From Halorussus litoreus (GTDB taxonomy: Archaea; Halobacteriota; Halobacteria; Halobacteriales; Haladaptataceae): 36,444 nucleotides of DNA. The position numbers were made by a program, and so were the translations under genes. The DNA lies in the NCBI RefSeq assembly GCF_003382685.1, contig NZ_QLVG01000057.1:1-36444 (forward strand). Reading direction: 5' to 3'. Shown one piece after another: positions 24,681 through 31,658 of the stretch; position 1 is the first letter of the stretch, and the number at the start of each line of letters is the position of its first letter. Under the pieces are notes generated by a model. It did not search any database and was not told where the DNA came from. It saw only the letters and a program-made list of their open reading frames with translations.

Positions 24681-25127
24681 ATGGTCAACTGGACTATCGC
24701 GTCCGTGATGGGCGTCCACACGCTCATGGCGGTGCTCTGGACCGGCGGCTACCTCGTCACCGGGATGCTCGTCGTCCCGGCGGCCGAGCGCAACGACGCG
24801 ACCGAGTTCGCGCTCGACGTGCTCGACTCGCTCAAGTGGTTCGCGTTCGGCGGCATCGTCGTGATGGGGGCCTCGGGCGGCGCGGCGCTGTGGTACCTCT
24901 ACGAGAACGACCTGCCGGAGGGCACGCGCGGCACGGCCCTCATCGCGATGATGACTCTCTACGGCGTGTTCGCGCTGACGAGCCTCTGGGCGTGGCGCGA
25001 GACGAAGGGCGCTCGCGAGGCGGGCATCAGCGAACTCCCGACCCGGCTGAAGATGGCGTTCCGGACGAACGCGCTGGTCGCCACCCTGCTCGTCCTGAAC
25101 GCGGCGATCATCGGCTACGTGGTCTGA
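24681..25127 (+). CDS. Four-helix membrane protein, CopD-like
   Basis: A 148-residue membrane protein with four helices at about 4-31, 51-72, 84-103 and 127-147. The first helix has HTLMAVLWTGGYLVTGMLVVP with a membrane His, and the second WFAFGGIVVMGASGGAALWYLY, resembling the CopD/YcnJ-type copper-linked or cytochrome-like fold. I prefer the ATG at 24681 (MVNWTIAS). It follows the HD gene by 32 bp. The CopD assignment is tentative; function could be haem or metal handling. Confidence 0.6.
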   Translation: MVNWTIASVMGVHTLMAVLWTGGYLVTGMLVVPAAERNDATEFALDVLDSLKWFAFGGIVVMGASGGAALWYLYENDLPEGTRGTALIAMMTLYGVFALTSLWAWRETKGAREAGISELPTRLKMAFRTNALVATLLVLNAAIIGYVV

Positions 25128-25186
25128 GGCGGCGAAACCGCGCCTGCGCAATCCTTTTACGCCATACTCGCCTACGTTCTGCTAAT

Positions 25187-25612
25187 ATGAGCATGGGCTC
25201 GGACATGTATCGCCAGCAGATCCTCGACCACTACAAGAACCCCCGCAACTGCGGGGAGATCGAGGAGCCGACCTACACTCACGCTGGCGAGAACCCGATG
25301 TGTGGCGACGAGATCCGGATCGACGTGGAACTCGACGACGACGAGGAGGTCATCGAGCGCGTCGCGTTCCGCGGCGACGGCTGCGCCATCAGTCAGGCCA
25401 GCGCGAGCATGCTGACCGGCAAGCTTCAAGGCATGACCGTCGTGGAGATGCAGGAACTCGACCGCGACGACGTGGTCGACATGCTCGGGGTGGACATCAG
25501 CCCGATGCGGATCAAGTGCGCGGTGCTCGCCGAGAAGGTGGTCCAAGACGGCGCGAAGATCTACGAGGGCGAGGCAGACCTCGACAAGACGACGACCGAA
25601 GACGACGAGTAG
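25187..25612 (+). CDS. sufU: SufU-type Fe-S / sulfur transfer scaffold
   Basis: A 141-residue IscU/SufU fold protein. Ligand residues are C39 (PMCGDE), D41, C66 (GDGCAIS) and C111 (MRIKCAVLAEKV), and the region between C66 and C111 is long, which suits the SufU type. It takes sulfur from SufS and supports Fe-S cluster building. The TATA-like CCTTTTAC at 25153-25160 lies about 28 nt upstream of ATG 25187, so it has its own promoter separate from the upstream membrane gene. It is divided from sufS by the HD and CopD-like genes. Confidence 0.92.
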   Translation: MSMGSDMYRQQILDHYKNPRNCGEIEEPTYTHAGENPMCGDEIRIDVELDDDEEVIERVAFRGDGCAISQASASMLTGKLQGMTVVEMQELDRDDVVDMLGVDISPMRIKCAVLAEKVVQDGAKIYEGEADLDKTTTEDDE

Positions 25613-25909
25613 GGTTTTCTCGATTCCGGCGTTCGACACTGCCTCGAATACGAATCGCACACCGAGATGTGAATCGCAGACTGATTTCTAGAGCTCCGGG
25701 ACGCGCGAGCAGTGCGCGGCGCGAAGCGCCGCGACGAGCGAGCGGTGTCTTGGCGAGCAACGCGAGCCACGGCTCGGAAGAGATTCGCTCTTCCGGTGCA
25801 ACCGGCGAGCAGCGCGCGCCGAGGTGGAAGAAAAACCAGCGCGTGCGGGGGCGAGTATCACGTAGTGTGCAACTGACAACTAACGTTCGAGAACGAGTTC
25901 GGTTGCTCG
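25613..25909. other. 297-bp gap with GC-rich hairpins
   Basis: No gene seen. Three stem-loops stand in a row: 25715-25722 with 25726-25733 (8-bp arms, 3-nt loop), 25775-25782 with 25788-25795 (8-bp arms, CGGAAGAG) and 25793-25797 with 25801-25805. The word GCGAGCA, with short GCGAAGC-type words, recurs as in other gaps of the window. Reading frames here are low-complexity Arg/Ser-rich shadows. Confidence 0.7.
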
Positions 25910-26323
25910 TTACCTGTCGTCCGTGACGGGTCTGCCGTCCTCGGTCGGCGGAGCGACGTGGTCGATGAACGCCTCGACGTCCGGTTCCTCGACGCGGACG
26001 CGGACGTGGATGTCGCCGAGTTCGCTGGGATCGCCCACCGCGAAGTTGACCACGTCCTCGAAGGCGGCCTGCTTCTTCAGGTCGAACGCGAAGCTGTCGC
26101 CCCGGCGGGAGCCGAAGAACTCCCCGCGCGCGGTGTCGAGGATCTCCTGTCGGTGGAGCAGCTCCGAGAAGTGGTCGAGCGAGTGGACCTCGGCGACGAC
26201 CTCGCCGTGGCGCTGTTCGGGCTCCGCGCTGGGGAAGACGTTCTCGATGGCGGTCGCGACCCTGTCGGCGATCTCGGTGTCCTGAACTGGCGCGGTGATC
26301 TGAACGTCGATGCTGTAGATCAT
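25910..26323 (-). CDS. UPF0201 family RNA-binding protein
   Basis: A 137-residue protein of the archaeal UPF0201 family, a small RNA-binding-type fold (PF01877). The start MIYSIDVQITAPVQDTEIADRV and the later VHSLDHFSELLHRQEILDTARGEFF with basic FFGSRRGDSF are typical. The role is unknown. It lies downstream of the UPF0200 kinase-like gene with a 37-bp spacer. In several other archaea the two families occur as a single fused protein, which suggests a shared function in RNA or nucleotide metabolism. Confidence 0.85.
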   Translation of the reverse strand: MIYSIDVQITAPVQDTEIADRVATAIENVFPSAEPEQRHGEVVAEVHSLDHFSELLHRQEILDTARGEFFGSRRGDSFAFDLKKQAAFEDVVNFAVGDPSELGDIHVRVRVEEPDVEAFIDHVAPPTEDGRPVTDDR

Positions 26324-26360
26324 GAGTTATCTGTAAATCTCGGGTTCCGCTCGACGACGG

Positions 26361-26939
26361 TCACGCCTCGCTCGCGGTGCACTCGCGTTCGAGCGCCTCG
26401 ATGCCGTCGGTGAACAGCGTGCGCATCTTCGCGTGGAACGACTCCAGCGAGCCGGTGTTCTCGACGGTCACGTCCGCGCGGGCGATGGCCTCGTCCATGC
26501 CGAACCCTCGCTCGCGCTCGTCGCGCTCGCGCAGCGACTCGCCGTCGTCGGTGTTGTCCCGGCCGCGCGCAGTCACGCGCTCGACCCGGGTCTCGAACGG
26601 GGCCTCGATGCTGACCAGCGCGAACGCGTCGCCGAACGCCTCCTCGAAGCGCTCGACCTCGACGCCCGCCCGGATGCCGTCCACGAGCACGGTGTCCGAG
26701 TCCGCCAGCGCGTCCTCGATGATCGGCAGCGAGCGCTGGGCGATGGCGTCCGGGCCGTTCTCCTCGCGGAGCGCGGCCGCGATCTCGCCGTGGTGCTCGG
26801 CCGGGTCGAGGCCGCGGTCCCGACACTCCTGACGGATCACGTCGCCCATCGTCACGACGGGAATGTCGAGCTCCTCGGCAACCGCGGCGGCCTCGCTCTT
26901 GCCGCTGCCCGGCAGCCCCACGGTTCCGATAACCTTCAT
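26361..26939 (-). CDS. UPF0200 family P-loop nucleoside-kinase-like protein
   Basis: A 192-residue P-loop protein resembling dephospho-CoA and nucleotide kinases. Walker A GLPGSGKS is at 8-15; TMGDVIRQECRDRGLDPAEHHGEIAAALRE follows, then VLVDGIRAGVEVERFEEAF (Walker B-like) and RGRDNTDDGESLRERDERERG. This is the UPF0200 family, whose substrate is not known. The ATG at 26939 is followed downstream by the UPF0201 gene, consistent with a two-gene operon. Confidence 0.9.
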   Translation of the reverse strand: MKVIGTVGLPGSGKSEAAAVAEELDIPVVTMGDVIRQECRDRGLDPAEHHGEIAAALREENGPDAIAQRSLPIIEDALADSDTVLVDGIRAGVEVERFEEAFGDAFALVSIEAPFETRVERVTARGRDNTDDGESLRERDERERGFGMDEAIARADVTVENTGSLESFHAKMRTLFTDGIEALERECTASEA

Positions 26940-27483
26940 CGAGTTGTGATACTGGCGAAGTGCGCTTAAGCGCTGTGTTCTGGACGGGCGTCGGCTACCG
27001 CGTCGGAGACGGCGGAGTTTCCAGCAGTGTCTCGCAAGGGTGACTTTCCATCCCGGCGCGCGTTTGGGCGCGGCGCAGTCACGCGCCGCGCCCTAGCGTG
27101 CGAGGTCTGCGCGAGCAGCGCGAGCGCAGGCTCGGCAGACGCAGCCCGCGCAGGAGCGAAGCGACGAGCAGGACCGTCTGCCGGTGGACGAGCATCGCAG
27201 GTCGGAACGAAGTGGAGACCGAGAAGCGCAGGAGGCTGGGGAGGACGAGGCGCGGTGCTGTGCGGTCGCGGGGCGGTTACGGTGCAGTCCCTCCGATGCT
27301 CAAGCAGAAGCTAGCTTCCTCGATTATTCAACTCGGGGTCACTCCAGCGGGGCTAGTTACTGCCGAAGCCGAGGAGAACTGCACCGAGACCGCACGGAAC
27401 CTCCACTTCGAGGAAGTACCCGGAGAAAACCTGCTCCAAGAATCCTAAGACCTTTTGCTGAAGCGAATCCAACGGAACCGTGA
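26940..27483. other. 544-bp gap upstream of tRNA-Arg
   Basis: It contains a perfect 11-bp-arm hairpin (27066-27076 GGGCGCGGCGC with 27083-27093, 6-nt loop), 8-bp arms CGGCAGAC (27133-27140) and GTCTGCCG (27176-27183), and the shared 16-mer at 27256-27271 (reverse complement of 10104-10119). From about 27296 the composition falls to a more balanced GC. A 50-residue reading frame (27296-27448) lies there, with third positions much less GC-rich than in neighbouring genes; I do not count it as a gene. Confidence 0.6.
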
Positions 27484-27588
27484 GGGCACGTAGCTCAGTC
27501 TGGAAAGAGCGTCGGACTTCTATCCCGGTCGGTGACTCCGATGGGGGAAGACATCCGACGGTCGTGGGTTCAAATCCCATCGTGCCCG
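27484..27588 (+). tRNA. tRNA-Arg (anticodon TCT) with intron
   Basis: A complete cloverleaf: acceptor GGGCACG with CGTGCCC (27581-27587) and discriminator G27588; D stem GCTC/GAGC; anticodon stem TCGGA/TCCGA; T stem GTGGG/CCCAT closing on a G-T pair. The anticodon is TCT (27519-27521), with A37 at 27522. CCA is not encoded. The intron occupies 27523-27552 (30 nt). The four bases CTTC (27517-27520) pair with GAAG in the intron (27547-27550), leaving 3-nt bulges T-A-t and a-c-A, a textbook bulge-helix-bulge for the archaeal splicing endonuclease, cutting between 37 and 38. It decodes AGA (and AGG by wobble). Confidence 0.93.
27523..27552 (+). other. BHB intron of tRNA-Arg
   Basis: Thirty nucleotides between positions 37 and 38 of the tRNA. 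The boundary structure is described for the tRNA; an inner stem CCC/GGG (27524-27526, 27544-27546) closes the intron loop. Confidence 0.85.
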
Positions 27589-27712
27589 TGAACGACCAAC
27601 GGGAGTGAACGGCTCGCAGGGGATTTGAACTAGACGAGTCGCAGGCCCGGAAGCGCAACGAAGTGAGCATCCCGGAACGTCTCGACGTAGTTCACAATCC
27701 CATCGTGCCCGT
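27573..27712. repeat. Direct duplication of the tRNA-Arg 3' end, att-like
   Basis: The 17-mer AATCCCATCGTGCCCGT at 27573-27589 (T arm and acceptor end of tRNA-Arg) is repeated exactly at 27696-27712, 123 bp downstream; the similarity extends upstream as GTTCA with one extra base. The 106 bp between them contains no intact gene. The layout is that of an attL/attR pair of a tRNA-integrating element that has been reduced to a scar. Confidence 0.7.
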
Positions 27713-27803
27713 CAATTCCTTACTGCGGTCGGTCAGGGCGCAAGTTGTCCTCACGAGTTGACCGAAACAGAAAGCTTACAGCCCACCTGCGACACCCCCG
27801 AGC

Positions 27804-27977
27804 GTGTCCAGCCCTCCATCCCCCGAGTACCGCTACAGCACCGCCACGCTCGACTGGGCGCGGGACGAACACGAGAGCCTCGACGACTGGCCCGCCCGAC
27901 GCGCCGAGCCGCATCGACCCCGGGCCGCGCTCCTGAGTCGGTGGCTCGGGTCGCTGTTCGACCGAATTTGGTGGTAG
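27804..27977 (+). CDS. Small arginine- and tryptophan-rich protein, unknown function
   Basis: A 57-residue reading frame with GTG start (27804-27806). It begins MSSPPSPEYRYSTATLDWARDE and ends SRWLGSLFDRIWW, with a charged middle (DEHESLDDWPARRAEP). Third positions are strongly GC-biased, as in real genes of this genome. A promoter-like AAAGCTTACA at about 27770-27779 is properly spaced for a leaderless GTG. It ends 7 bp before the end of the opposite-strand zinc-ribbon gene. No known family; possibly a small regulatory or membrane-edge peptide. Confidence 0.4.
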   Translation: MSSPPSPEYRYSTATLDWARDEHESLDDWPARRAEPHRPRAALLSRWLGSLFDRIWW

Positions 27978-27984
27978 CGAGGCC

Positions 27985-28134
27985 TCAGAGCAACTCGCCG
28001 ACGTCGTTGATGTCGGACCGGCAGAACGGACACCGATAGTTGGTCTGGAAGTCGTTGCGTTGAGCGACGGTCCGCGTTTCGAGTTCGTGCATCGCGATGC
28101 TGCGACCGCAGTCGGGACACGATACCTTCGTCAC
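27985..28134 (-). CDS. Small zinc-ribbon protein
   Basis: A 49-residue protein with two CxxC pairs, CPDC (residues 6-9) and CPFC (34-37), separated by 24 residues, the signature of a zinc ribbon. It is otherwise polar (RTVAQRNDFQTNYR). Start is GTG at 28132-28134, 23 nt from the TATA box TTTAAGTAT (28157-28165), so it is leaderless. Haloarchaea have many such small zinc-finger proteins, mostly of unknown role. Convergent with the 57-residue gene at 27804-27977. Confidence 0.65.
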   Translation of the reverse strand: MTKVSCPDCGRSIAMHELETRTVAQRNDFQTNYRCPFCRSDINDVGELL

Positions 28135-28156
28135 GAAAAATCACTGTGTAGCCCAA

Positions 28157-28165
28157 ATACTTAAA
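28157..28165 (-). promoter_or_regulatory. TATA box of the zinc-ribbon gene
   Basis: Minus-strand ATTTAAGTATTTG is 23-31 nt before the GTG at 28134. Confidence 0.55.
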
Positions 28166-28407
28166 TTCCAAGGTGAGGCGAGCGGGGCGAGGTGCCCGGC
28201 GGCTTCGACCCCGCTCGCGGCGTGCTGTCGAGGGACGGCGAGGCGACCATCGAGGTTCGCGTCAGAACCCGTCACGTTCGGCGCGAACTCGACCCCATCG
28301 CGTCCGAGTCGCGGAGAATTGACTCGGAAGCGAGCGTTCCCGTTTCTCAGAATTGCTTGGAATAATCTTGGCATCGTGCGCGAAGAGTGCCCCAATGGAG
28401 GAGCCAG

Positions 28408-29502
28408 CTACTCCTCGAATCCGTCTTCGAACCGGAACGTCCCGTTGCGCTGGACGACTTCGCCGTCGACCTCGATGAACGAGTCGTCGGCCATGTCCAC
28501 GATCATGTCGACGTGGACCGCGCTGTGGTTGCCCTCCTCGCCCTCGGGCAGGCACGCGTCGTACGCGCGTCCCACCGCGAGGTGGACCGTATCGCCCATC
28601 TTCTCGTCGAATAGCATGTTGTAGGTGAACCGGTCGATGTCGCGGTTCATCCCGATGCCGAGTTCGCCGAGGCGGCGCGCGCCCTCGTCGGTGTCGAGGA
28701 TGTCCGCCAGCACGGACTCGTTCTTGCTCGCGGCGTGTTCGACGACCTCGCCGCCCTCGAAGCGGAGGAAGGCGTCCTCGATAACGCGGCCGTCGTGGAC
28801 GACCGGCTTGTCGAACAGGACTTCGCCCTCCACCGAGTCGGCGACCGGCGCGGTGAACACCTCGCCGCCGGGGAGGTTGTTCTTGGCGTGGTCGTTGATG
28901 GTGGACATCCCCGCGATGGACAGTCGGAGGTCCGTCGTGTCGCCGCTGACGATGTGGACCTCTTCGCCCGCGTCGAGGATGTCGACCATCCGCTGCTGGT
29001 GGTCCTTCTGGGCCGCCCAGTCCTTGCCGACGGCCGACCAGACGAACTCCTCGTACGCCTCGGTGCTCATCTCGGCGTTCTGGGCGTTGGCCGGCGCGGG
29101 GTACTGGGTGAGTACCCACGTCGTGTCGAGGATCTCCTCGCGGACGGACTCGTGGGCCCTGTTGAACGCCGCCATCGTCTCGCTCGGGACGGCGCTCATG
29201 TCGGCGACGTTGTCGTGGGCCTTGACGTGAATCCACACGTCGGCGGCCTCGGCCAGTGCGAGTTCGTGGCCGGGCGTCTCGAGGTCCTCGGGGTCGGTCG
29301 CCGCGAGGAACGCCGCGCGGGTCGCGTCCTTCCGGAACGAGACGTGGAACGGGCTCGCGCCGCGCTCGCCGGCGGCCTCGCAAAGCGCGATGGTCAGGTC
29401 CTCGGCCGCTGACGGGGCGCTGACGACCACGTCGTCGCCGGACTCGACCTCGGTGGAGTGGTCGAGGATAGTCTCGGCGTGCTCTCTGACTCGGGGGTCC
29501 AT
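28408..29502 (-). CDS. M29-family (AmpS/AmpT) aminopeptidase
   Basis: A 364-residue metallopeptidase of family M29. Probable metal ligands: E214 in LPGGEVFTAP, E280 in RLGELGIGMNRDI, H307 in GDTVHLAVGRAY, H330 and D332 in EGNHSAVHVDMIVD. All these motifs are conserved in family members, so the enzyme looks intact. It removes N-terminal residues from peptides in the cytoplasm. The ATG at 29502 (MDPRVREHAE) is preferred over one at 29529 that would add nine residues. The gene is divergent from the threonine aldolase gene and alone in its transcript. Confidence 0.93.
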   Translation of the reverse strand: MDPRVREHAETILDHSTEVESGDDVVVSAPSAAEDLTIALCEAAGERGASPFHVSFRKDATRAAFLAATDPEDLETPGHELALAEAADVWIHVKAHDNVADMSAVPSETMAAFNRAHESVREEILDTTWVLTQYPAPANAQNAEMSTEAYEEFVWSAVGKDWAAQKDHQQRMVDILDAGEEVHIVSGDTTDLRLSIAGMSTINDHAKNNLPGGEVFTAPVADSVEGEVLFDKPVVHDGRVIEDAFLRFEGGEVVEHAASKNESVLADILDTDEGARRLGELGIGMNRDIDRFTYNMLFDEKMGDTVHLAVGRAYDACLPEGEEGNHSAVHVDMIVDMADDSFIEVDGEVVQRNGTFRFEDGFEE

Positions 29503-29635
29503 GCCGGAGAGTGGAAGGGAGAGGGCCAAACCGCTTTCGGTATCTGGTCTCTTTCAGGTCGAATCTATCCTAAACCATCGTGGCGCGCTCGCCGCCATCG
29601 CGGGGTATTTGGCGTCCCCGGAGCTAGAGGAAGCC

Positions 29636-30658
29636 ATGATAGACTTGCGGAGCGACACGGTCACGAAGCCCGCCGCCGCGATGCGCGAGGCGGCCCGCGA
29701 CGCCGACGTGGGCGACGACGTGTACGGCGAGGACCCGACGGTCAACGAACTCGAAGCTCGCGCGGCCGACCTCGCAGGCTTCGAGGACGCCCTCTACGTT
29801 CCGACCGGGACGATGGGCAATCAGGTCGCGGTGCGGACCCACACCGAGCGCGGTCAGGAGGTGCTGAGCGAGCGCGAGAGCCACGTCGTCAAGTACGAAC
29901 TCGGCGGGATGGCCCAGCTCTCGGGGCTCCAGCTCCGGACGCTCGACGGGGGCGAGCGCGGGATTCCGACGCCCGAGCAGGTCCGCGAGGGCTACGTCGA
30001 GGAGGACGCCCACCGGCCGGGGACCGGGCTGCTGACCCTCGAAAACACGCACAACAGCAAGGGCGGAATCGCCGTCGCGCCGGAGAAGATCGACGCCGCG
30101 GCCGAGGCCGCCCACGACCACGGTGTCCCGGTCCACCTCGACGGCGCGCGAGTGTGCAACGCCGCGGTCGCGCTCGACGTGGCTCCGTCGCGCATCACCG
30201 AGAACGTCGACTCGGTGATGTTCTGTCTCTCGAAGGGACTGGGCGCGCCGGTCGGTTCGATGCTGGCCGGCAGCGAGGAGTTCATCGCCCGAGCGCGGCG
30301 CAACCGGAAGCTGTTCGGCGGCGGGATGCGCCAAGCAGGAGTCATCGCCGCGCCCGGGATGGAGGCGCTGGAGAACGTCGACAGGCTCGCGGAGGACCAC
30401 GAGAACGCCCGGGTGCTCGCCGAGCGACTGGCGACCGTCGAGGCCCTCGACGTGCAGGATCCGGAGACGAACATCGTCCTCGTGAACACCGAGGGCACGG
30501 GCCTGACCGCCGAGGAGTTCCTCGCCGCCTGCGAGGATGCGGGGGTAGCCGGCGTCCAGTTCGGCATCCACGTCGTGCGCTTCTGCACGCACTGGGACGT
30601 GGACCGCGAGGCCGTCGAGACCGCGGCCGAGCGCGTCGCACAAGCAGTCGGGGAGTAG
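29636..30658 (+). CDS. Threonine aldolase family enzyme
   Basis: A 340-residue PLP enzyme of the beta-eliminating lyase (LtaE/GLY1) type, splitting L-threonine or L-allo-threonine to glycine and acetaldehyde. Visible: the start MIDLRSDTVTKPAAAMREAA, GDDVYGEDPTVNELE, H84 (stacking on PLP), D169 in HLDGARV and the Schiff-base Lys in FCLSKGLGAPVGS (K200). The short ATG is chosen because the long upstream frame has no conserved sequence, and a TATA-like GTATTT at 29605-29610 lies about 28 nt before it. It is divergent from the M29 gene. Confidence 0.92.
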   Translation: MIDLRSDTVTKPAAAMREAARDADVGDDVYGEDPTVNELEARAADLAGFEDALYVPTGTMGNQVAVRTHTERGQEVLSERESHVVKYELGGMAQLSGLQLRTLDGGERGIPTPEQVREGYVEEDAHRPGTGLLTLENTHNSKGGIAVAPEKIDAAAEAAHDHGVPVHLDGARVCNAAVALDVAPSRITENVDSVMFCLSKGLGAPVGSMLAGSEEFIARARRNRKLFGGGMRQAGVIAAPGMEALENVDRLAEDHENARVLAERLATVEALDVQDPETNIVLVNTEGTGLTAEEFLAACEDAGVAGVQFGIHVVRFCTHWDVDREAVETAAERVAQAVGE

Positions 30659-30705
30659 CGCGCTCGCCGTGGTTTTCGAAGAGTAGCGCGTTCTCGGGGT
30701 GTCGG

Positions 30706-30840
30706 CTACCGCCGACCGTTGTCCATCCCCTCGCGGAAGCCCGTGATGGTCCGGCGGATGAACAGGTACATGAACAGCACGAACCCGAGGAGGAGCACGA
30801 CGAAGCCGACGACGAGGGGGTTGTTGTAGATGAACTCCAT
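30706..30840 (-). CDS. Single-pass membrane peptide, 44 residues
   Basis: The ATG at 30840 gives MEFIYNNPLVVGFVVLLLGFVLFMYLFIRRTITGFREGMDNGRR, a single hydrophobic helix (about 8-28) and a basic amphipathic C-terminal tail. It resembles small haloarchaeal single-span proteins of unknown role. The reading frame upstream of this ATG is not protein-like. The gene is convergent with the threonine aldolase (47 bp) and divergent from the HTH gene. Confidence 0.6.
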   Translation of the reverse strand: MEFIYNNPLVVGFVVLLLGFVLFMYLFIRRTITGFREGMDNGRR

Positions 30841-30977
30841 ACGCGATTCATTCAGTCGCCCGAACAAATTCGTTTCGACGCGCGCTCCGGAGGAACGACA
30901 CGGTACTCCGCGCCAGCGGTAGCGACGGTCCTCCAGCGGTAACAACGTTCAAGACGGGACGACGAGAACCCCGACGC

Positions 30978-31658
30978 ATGGCTGACCTCCTGCCCTCCAC
31001 CTCGGACGCGTCGGCCGCCGAGTCCGCCGAACCGCGGGTCATCGGGGTCGACAGCGACGACGCCGACGACCTGCTGGCCGCGCTCTCGCCGCGGACCGCC
31101 CGCGAGCTGCTGGCCGTCCTCCACGACGAGCCCGCGACGCCCTCCGAACTCGCCGAGGCGGTCGACACCTCGCTCCAGAACGCCCAGTACCACCTCGGCA
31201 AGCTCGAAGACGCCGAGATCATCGAGGCCGTGGACACGGTGTACTCCGAGAAGGGCCGCGAGATGACGGTGTACGCGCCCGCCGACCGACCGCTCGTCGT
31301 CTTCGCCGGCGAGGACGAGGAGACCGCCGGCCTGAAGGCCGCCCTCTCGCGGCTGGTCGGGTCGTTCGGTGCGCTCGGACTGTTGAGCGTCGCGATACAG
31401 GAGGCGTTCGGCGACGGGGTCGCCGCGCTGTTCGAGGGCGGGCTGTTCGGCGGAGCTGGCGGGGCCGAGACGACCACCGACGGCGGCGAGCCGACGCTCC
31501 ACTCCGCGGACGCAGTTCAGGAGGGAGCCGCGGCCGCCGGCAACGCCGTCCCGCCGGGCGTCCTCTTCTTCGCCGGGGGCGCGCTCGTCCTCGCGCTCGG
31601 ATTCGCGTGGTGGTACTACGCGAACCGCAGAACGGACGACGAGAATCGTGAGAGCTGA
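30978..31658 (+). CDS. Membrane-anchored ArsR-like HTH regulator
   Basis: A 226-residue protein. A winged-helix DNA-binding domain is at about 25-95 (LSPRTARELLAVLHDEPATPSELAEAVDTSLQNAQYHLGKLEDAEIIE, then YSEKGREMTVYAPA); the following region has hydrophobic segments at about 118-140 and a clear membrane helix at about 190-214 (GVLFFAGGALVLALGFAWWYYA), with a charged tail. It would bind DNA on the cytoplasmic side and sense something at the membrane. Target genes are unknown. The short N terminus is acidic and Ala-rich. Confidence 0.85.
   Translation: MADLLPSTSDASAAESAEPRVIGVDSDDADDLLAALSPRTARELLAVLHDEPATPSELAEAVDTSLQNAQYHLGKLEDAEIIEAVDTVYSEKGREMTVYAPADRPLVVFAGEDEETAGLKAALSRLVGSFGALGLLSVAIQEAFGDGVAALFEGGLFGGAGGAETTTDGGEPTLHSADAVQEGAAAAGNAVPPGVLFFAGGALVLALGFAWWYYANRRTDDENRES

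Noticed and set aside
27353-27670. A 105-residue minus-strand frame containing MGFEPTTVG
   Set aside because: It is the known artefact of reading the antisense of a tRNA T arm and has no other support; the tRNA gene explains the sequence.
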